11,364 nt of DNA, taken from Brevundimonas sp. UBA5866 (lineage in GTDB: Bacteria > Pseudomonadota > Alphaproteobacteria > Caulobacterales > Caulobacteraceae). The stretch covers positions 778 to 12,141 of the forward strand of contig NZ_DJFS01000016.1 of assembly GCF_002432125.1 (NCBI RefSeq). The letters are read 5' to 3'. Positions 7,603-11,364 of this stretch are shown piece by piece. Position numbers and translations under genes: made by a program. Position 1 is the first letter of the stretch. Each line of letters opens with the position of its first letter. Below the pieces are notes generated by a model, which worked only from the letters and a program-made list of their open reading frames with translations, had not been told where the DNA came from and made no database searches.

Positions 7603-8339
7603 ACGATCCGGTTCAGGAAGCCCTCGAAACGCGCCAGCATTTCCAAAGTGCTTTCGGGGTTGTGCTTCATCGGGCCGTTGCTGGTCGGCTCGTCAAAGGC
7701 GTGGGTGCCTTCGCCGATCCAGCTTTCGACCGTACTGCCATTGGCGCGGATGGCGTCGTTGACCCTTTCCGCATTGCGCACGGTGGTCAGGTGGTCGCGG
7801 CTACAGGTCACAGCATAGACATCCGTCTTCATCCGCCACGGCTTCATTCGGTTGCGGGCCAGAAAGCCGACATAGGCATAGGCCAGCCAGACACCGGCGG
7901 GGGCGGGCAAGCGGTGCTGACCCGCATCCTTCAGCCCAAGGGCACCGTCCTCAAGCTCGCTGGCCATCAGCTCCATGATCGACCAGCCGCCGTGGGACCA
8001 GCCGCCAAGGACGATCTTGGAGGCATCGACATCGGGCCGTGACGCTACGCCATGCCACGCGGCCAAAAGGTCGCCCGCACGGTCCAGACCATTGAACATC
8101 ACATTGGTGCAGACCGTCAGCAGGGTGCGCAGCCGCGTCCAACCGCGCGGGCCATAGCTGTCGACGATAAAGGCGCGCCAGCCCGCCGCCTTGGCGACCT
8201 CGGCATAGCGCGGCAGGTGGCTGCGCAGACCCCCGCACCCATGGAACAGCAGCACAGCCGGACGGGGCAGATCGTCGTCAGGTCCGACAACGATCACATG
8301 CGGTTCAAGGGCGGCCCAACGGCTGGCAAGCGTATCCAT
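7599..8339 (-). CDS. dienelactone-hydrolase-like alpha/beta hydrolase
   Basis: A 246-aa serine hydrolase of the alpha/beta fold, closest in pattern to the dienelactone hydrolase family. The oxyanion region is P-A-V-L-L-F-H-G-C-G-G, the nucleophile elbow is G-W-S-H-G with S115, the acid is probably D182 (C-S-R-D-H-L), and the base is H213 (G-E-G-T-H-A-F-D-E). The whole triad is in place, so it is probably active; the substrate is unknown and an ester or lactone is the natural guess. No signal peptide is obvious, so it is probably cytosolic. The frame is open to a TTG at 8385-8387, but that codon lies in the loop-side arm of the purH terminator, so the ATG at 8337-8339 is preferred; its ribosome-binding site is weak. 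Only 31 nt separate it from the terminator. It is convergent with the GNAT gene. Confidence 0.88.
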   Translation of the reverse strand: MDTLASRWAALEPHVIVVGPDDDLPRPAVLLFHGCGGLRSHLPRYAEVAKAAGWRAFIVDSYGPRGWTRLRTLLTVCTNVMFNGLDRAGDLLAAWHGVASRPDVDASKIVLGGWSHGGWSIMELMASELEDGALGLKDAGQHRLPAPAGVWLAYAYVGFLARNRMKPWRMKTDVYAVTCSRDHLTTVRNAERVNDAIRANGSTVESWIGEGTHAFDEPTSNGPMKHNPESTLEMLARFEGFLNRIV

Positions 8340-8370
8340 GAGGATCACATAGGCGGACGCGCGACAAAGA

Positions 8371-8403
8371 AAAAGGCGCGGCACCAACTGGGCCGCGCCT
8401 TTT
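8371..8403 (-). terminator. intrinsic terminator of purH
   Basis: A perfect 12-bp stem, AAAAGGCGCGGC (8371-8382) with GCCGCGCCTTTT (8392-8403), has a 9-nt loop. Read on the - strand it ends in CGCGCC followed by TTTTTCTTT, a textbook Rho-independent terminator about 80 nt after the purH stop. The + strand side also carries TTTTATTTT, so it could act in both directions. Confidence 0.88.
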
Positions 8404-8411
8404 ATTTTAAC

Positions 8412-8474
8412 CTCTCGAGCAAAGCGAGAGATAGGCCCTCAAGTCGCGGGTGACCACGTCACCCGCATAGGGCC
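8412..8474 (-). other. two further hairpins in the purH 3' untranslated region
   Basis: Next to the purH stop, GCGGGTGAC (8446-8454) pairs perfectly with GTCACCCGC (8458-8466) over a 3-nt loop. GGCCCT (8434-8439) and AGGGCC (8469-8474) can close an outer stem around it. Then CTCTCG (8412-8417) pairs with CGAGAG (8425-8430). Neither is followed by a T-run. Together with the terminator they make a compact structured 3' end. Confidence 0.6.
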
Positions 8475-8483
8475 CCGACACGA

Positions 8484-10088
8484 TCAGTGACGGAAGACAC
8501 GCGTGCCTGTGAAGACCATGGCGATGCCCTTTTCGTCGGCAGCCTTGATGACTTCGTCGTCGCGGATGGAGCCACCCGGCTGGATGACGCAGGTCGCGCC
8601 AGCGGCGATGGCTTCCAAGAGGCCGTCAGCGAACGGGAAGAAGGCTTCCGAAGCACAGGCCGAACCTTCGGCCAGCGAAACGTCGAGGCCCTTGGCCTCA
8701 CCAGCTTCCTTGGCGCGGATGGCGGCGATACGGGCGCTGTCGCGGCGGTTCATCTGGCCTGCGCCGATGCCGGCGGTCTGGCTGTCCTTGGCATAGACGA
8801 TGGCGTTGGACTTCACGTGCTTGGCAACGGTGAAGGCGAACAGCATGTCCTCGATTTCCTTCTCGGTCGGCTGACGCTTGGTCACCACCTTGAGGTCCGA
8901 AGGCTTGAGGTTCGACTGGTCGCGCGACTGCACGAGGAAGCCACCGGCGACCGAGCGGAAGACGTTGCCCGCAGCGTGCGGGTCCGGCAGGCCGTCGGTG
9001 ATCAGCAGGCGCAGGTTCTTCTTGGCGGCAAAGACGGCCTTGGCCGCATCGTCGGCACCCGGCGCGATGACCACTTCGGTGAAGATTTCGGTGATGGCCT
9101 TGGCGGCCTCTTCGTTCAGCGGACGGTTGACGGCGATCACGCCGCCGAAGGCCGAGACGGCATCGCATTCCAGAGCGCGGGCATAGGCTTCGGCAAGGTC
9201 CTTGCCAACGGCCACGCCGCAGGGGTTGGCGTGCTTGACGATGACGCAGGCGGGCTCGCTGAACTCGGCGACCAGCTCATAGGCGGCATCGGCGTCGGCG
9301 ATGTTGTTGTAGCCCAGTTCCTTGCCCTGGATCTGCTCGGCATAGGCAACACCGGGGCGCTTCTCGCCGGTGCGGTAGAAGCTGCCGGTCTGGTGCGGGT
9401 TCTCACCGTAACGCAGGGTCTGGGCCAGCTCGCCAGCGATCGACTTGCGGGCGGGAGCGGCGTCTTCCAGCTGACCTGCAAACCACGACGACACGGCCGC
9501 GTCATAGGCGGCGGTGCGGGCAAAGGCGCGGGCGGCCAGCGTCTTGCGAAGGTCCAGCGAGGTCGAGCCGTCAGCCTTCAGGGCCTCGACGATCATGTTG
9601 ATGCTCTCGGCATCCACGGCGACGGCGACGTGGCCGTGGTTCTTGGAGCCCGAACGGATCATGGCCGGACCGCCGATGTCGATGTTCTCGATGGCGGCTT
9701 CAAAGCCACCGCCGGATTCAACGGTCTTTTCGAACGGATAGAGGTCGATCCAGACGATATCGATGGCACCGATGTTGTGCTCGCTCATGGCCGCGGCGTG
9801 GGTCGGGGCGTTGCGAACGCCCAGCAGGCCGCCGTGCACAATCGGGTGCAGGGTCTTGACGCGACCGTCCATCATTTCCGGGAAACCGGTCAGGTCCGCC
9901 ACGTCCTTCACCGGCAGGCCAAAGCCCGCGATCGCGGCCTTGGTCCCGCCGGTCGAGATCAGTTCGACGCCGAGGTCGTGCAGGGTGCGGGCCACATCTT
10001 CCAGTCCGGTCTTGTCGGACAGGGAGATCAGGGCGCGCGCAGGGGCGACCGCGTTAGGGGCGGGTGGAAAATCGGGAGCGGCGGGCAT
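8484..10088 (-). CDS. purH: bifunctional AICAR formyltransferase / IMP cyclohydrolase
   Basis: PurH performs the last two steps of de novo IMP synthesis: formylation of AICAR with 10-formyl-THF, then ring closure. From the ATG at 10086-10088 the product is 534 aa (E. coli 529). The N-terminal MGS-like cyclohydrolase domain begins A-L-I-S-L-S-D-K-T-G-L, with S-T-G-G-T-K and G-R-V-K-T-L-H-P-I-V-H-G-G. The formyltransferase part has R-Y-G-E-N-P-H-Q and the catalytic K285-H286 in I-V-K-H-A-N-P-C-G-V-A. The C terminus is intact (F-T-G-T-R-V-F-R-H). The frame is open to a GTG at 10137-10139, but this lies in the -10 element of the candidate promoter and adds 17 residues atypical of the family, so ATG 10088 is preferred. 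It is the last gene before a strong terminator and probably has its own promoter. Confidence 0.97.
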   Translation of the reverse strand: MPAAPDFPPAPNAVAPARALISLSDKTGLEDVARTLHDLGVELISTGGTKAAIAGFGLPVKDVADLTGFPEMMDGRVKTLHPIVHGGLLGVRNAPTHAAAMSEHNIGAIDIVWIDLYPFEKTVESGGGFEAAIENIDIGGPAMIRSGSKNHGHVAVAVDAESINMIVEALKADGSTSLDLRKTLAARAFARTAAYDAAVSSWFAGQLEDAAPARKSIAGELAQTLRYGENPHQTGSFYRTGEKRPGVAYAEQIQGKELGYNNIADADAAYELVAEFSEPACVIVKHANPCGVAVGKDLAEAYARALECDAVSAFGGVIAVNRPLNEEAAKAITEIFTEVVIAPGADDAAKAVFAAKKNLRLLITDGLPDPHAAGNVFRSVAGGFLVQSRDQSNLKPSDLKVVTKRQPTEKEIEDMLFAFTVAKHVKSNAIVYAKDSQTAGIGAGQMNRRDSARIAAIRAKEAGEAKGLDVSLAEGSACASEAFFPFADGLLEAIAAGATCVIQPGGSIRDDEVIKAADEKGIAMVFTGTRVFRH

Positions 10089-10129
10089 GGCGACGTCCGT
10101 AACAGCTAGGAGCAGAGGAGATGGCGCGG

Positions 10130-10158
10130 CCTCTAGCACTGGTATGTGGCCCCGTCAC
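10130..10158 (-). promoter_or_regulatory. purH: candidate housekeeping promoter of purH
   Basis: On the - strand GTGACGG (10158-10152), 14 nt, then GCTAGAGG (10137-10130). This matches the Caulobacter housekeeping consensus TTGACGS-N10-14-GCTANAWC at six of seven -35 positions and, in the -10, at GCTA plus the A. The spacing is within range. The leader to the purH ATG would be roughly 35 nt. The -35 box overlaps the TGA stop (10157-10155) of the interrupted gene upstream. Confidence 0.45.
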
Positions 10159-10559
10159 CCCTCGGAAAGCGACTTGAGCTTAGCGGGCTTGAAGATGCGG
10201 ATGACGTGCGACGGAGCGATTGGCTTCCACATTGAATTTTCAGGCCAATTGTTTCTTGGACCACTCCAGACTGTCACGAAACATTCATCAGGAAACAGAC
10301 GGTTTCCTTCCAGTTCCGCCTCGCAGATCAGGCTGACCAGCCCGCTCGACAGACGCACGCGAAGCAGACCCTAACCCGTCGTGGTCAGCCAGTCCTGATC
10401 GAAGTCACGCTTGTAGACCAGATATCCGCCAGTGCTGTGGGAGGTCTCGTCATTGACCAGCATCCGCTCCTGCGCCCATGACGTCCAGCTGAAGGCATTG
10501 TCCACGGTCACCGTCTGGTTTCCGATCCGATAAAGCCACCTCTGTCCGTAAAGCCGCAC
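10155..10559 (-). pseudogene. small gene of unknown function interrupted by an in-frame TAG
   Basis: From the GTG at 10557-10559 the frame runs 62 codons to a TAG at 10371-10373, then continues in the same frame for 71 more codons to the TGA at 10155-10157. Both halves look like one protein: the first is rich in short beta-strand-like stretches (R-W-L-Y-R-I-G-N-Q-T-V-T-V-D-N-A-F-S-W-T), and the second resumes with L-L-R-V-R-L-S-S-G-L-V-S-L-I-C-E-A. I do not recognise the family; it looks like a small soluble beta protein with no signal peptide. The start lies 7 nt after the heparinase-like gene stop, with GAGGA (10571-10575) before it, so they probably share an mRNA. GC falls to about 50% at 10201-10320, against about 57-60% in the first half. 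A nonsense mutation with later drift is the simplest reading; readthrough, a still-useful 62-aa product, or a sequencing error remain possible. Confidence 0.65.
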
Positions 10560-10566
10560 TACCGGT

Positions 10567-11364
10567 CTAGTCCTCGCTGGCCGGAGCCAGTTTCCAGCGG
10601 ATCTTGGTTTCGGAGTCCGTACGGGCCGAACCGCGCACCACTATCTGCAGAGAACGTCGGGTCAGACCCTCGTCCACATGTACAGCTGTCTCGATCGCGA
10701 TATCGGGGCCATCGCTGCGGAACCACCAACCCTGACCAGACGGGCCGCGCAGCAGGATAGAGCGCCGGTCGCGGGCCATAGAGGCCTGGACTTCCGGATC
10801 AAGCTGGAAACGCAGGGCGTAGGGTGCAGCGATCCGGCCGATTTCCTCACGCTCCTGGGCGGGGCGCAGGCATTCCTCGGCCCGCATCTCGTCGGTGGCC
10901 TGGTCAATGTAGATCCGGCGCATGTGCATCAGACCATACAGCGGCTTCCAGCCATCATGTTCGACTTCCAGCCAGATGGCGGTGTCGGTCTGCTGGTGGT
11001 CGCGGGTGATGCGGATCGGTTCGCTGATCAGGCGTGGGCCCAGAAGATCGGCCTTCCAGCCACCCAGCGGCTCGCCGATGGGACGCTCGCCCAGTGTCAG
11101 GGTCGAAGCACCGGCCGACAGTCTCAGGGCATGACGATCCGATGCGCGCGGCGTCCATCCGGCAGAGGTGAACAGACGGTCCTTGCCGCAAACCACTTCG
11201 ATAGCGGCAGGCTGGCCACAGGCCGATGTGGACCATGCGCCGGTCGCCGGTCCCTCGACATCCAGCAGCACGGTCAGCTGGGGCGAGGATACGCGAACGA
11301 TGCCGCCGACAATGCTGGCGGGCGGCGAGGCGGGCTCGTCGTCATGGGCGCGGGCGGCCTGCAC
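10567..11364 (-). CDS. heparinase II/III-family protein, C-terminal part (5' end outside window)
   Basis: The last 265 codons of a larger protein; the frame is open at the window edge, and the GTG there is probably an internal Val codon. The sequence fits the C-terminal beta-sandwich domain of bacterial heparinase II/III-like proteins, which act on uronic-acid-containing polysaccharides. Visible family features are V-C-G-K-D-R-L-F near the start (family proteins have a V-N-C-G-like stretch), S-T-L-T-L-G-E, E-H-D-G-W followed by H-M-R-R-I-Y-I-D, R-F-Q-L-D-P-E-V-Q-A-S, and W-W-F-R-S-D-G with the closing R-R-S-L-Q-I-V-V-R-G. The catalytic helical domain lies outside, so activity and export cannot be judged. 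In Caulobacter-type genomes I remember a heparinase-like gene directly upstream of purH, as here. The TAG (10567-10569) is 7 nt before the next start. Confidence 0.82.
   Translation of the reverse strand: MQAARAHDDEPASPPASIVGGIVRVSSPQLTVLLDVEGPATGAWSTSACGQPAAIEVVCGKDRLFTSAGWTPRASDRHALRLSAGASTLTLGERPIGEPLGGWKADLLGPRLISEPIRITRDHQQTDTAIWLEVEHDGWKPLYGLMHMRRIYIDQATDEMRAEECLRPAQEREEIGRIAAPYALRFQLDPEVQASMARDRRSILLRGPSGQGWWFRSDGPDIAIETAVHVDEGLTRRSLQIVVRGSARTDSETKIRWKLAPASED
10571..10575 (-). promoter_or_regulatory. ribosome-binding site for the interrupted small gene
   Basis: GAGGA on the - strand lies inside the last codons of the heparinase-like gene, 11 nt before the GTG at 10559. It supports that start and translational coupling between the two genes. 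Confidence 0.4.

Noticed and set aside
8340..8387. Extended hydrolase N terminus from TTG 8385-8387
   Set aside because: The start would lie inside the terminator hairpin of purH. The ATG at 8337-8339 is just ahead of the first recognisable hydrolase sequence.
8487..10109. 540-codon open frame on the + strand opposite purH
   Set aside because: It mirrors purH almost end to end. Its product is rich in Gly, Ala, Val and Asp with no recognisable fold, as expected for the antisense frame of a GC-rich gene. purH on the - strand has full family motifs.
10155..10358. A separate 67-aa gene starting at GTG 10356-10358
   Set aside because: It is in the same frame as the preceding 62-codon stretch, with one TAG between, and has no ribosome-binding site of its own. 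One interrupted gene explains both parts better.
1..11364. Mobile elements, prophage genes, CRISPR array, toxin-antitoxin or secretion clusters, tRNA genes
   Set aside because: No transposase, integrase, terminal repeats, regularly spaced repeats, tRNA-like cloverleaf or defence-gene motifs were seen. The window reads as conserved chromosomal backbone.

Overview
The window looks like ordinary chromosomal DNA from a GC-rich alphaproteobacterium, most likely Caulobacteraceae (Caulobacter/Brevundimonas type). This rests on the high GC, the protein sequences, the runs mutS-glnD-murJ and heparinase-purH as I remember them from that group, and a good match to the Caulobacter housekeeping promoter consensus upstream of purH. 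I see no mobile element, prophage, CRISPR array, tRNA or rRNA.

Left part (1-5096, + strand): the C-terminal part of mutS (mismatch repair), then glnD (PII uridylyltransferase/uridylyl-removing enzyme) and murJ (lipid II flippase). They are tightly packed, with gaps of 4 and 24 nt, and are probably one transcription unit. A short gene of unknown function (5079-5600, - strand) runs into the end of murJ from the opposite side and overlaps it by 18 nt. A 264-nt intergenic region follows, holding a perfect 9-bp inverted repeat and a weak promoter candidate in front of trpS.

Middle (5865-8339): trpS (tryptophanyl-tRNA synthetase) and a GNAT acetyltransferase form a + strand pair. The acetyltransferase converges on a - strand dienelactone-hydrolase-like gene, and a single CTAG supplies both stop codons.

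Right part (8371-11364, - strand, read from high to low coordinates): the C-terminal part of a heparinase II/III-family protein, then a small gene of unknown function interrupted by one in-frame TAG, then purH (last two steps of IMP synthesis). purH has its own candidate promoter and is followed by three consecutive hairpins, the last a strong intrinsic terminator.

Most genes are housekeeping: DNA repair, nitrogen signalling, wall precursor export, tRNA charging and purine synthesis. I found no convincing new multi-gene system. The best leads are the amber-interrupted gene between the heparinase gene and purH, the structured purH 3' region, and the inverted repeat ahead of trpS.
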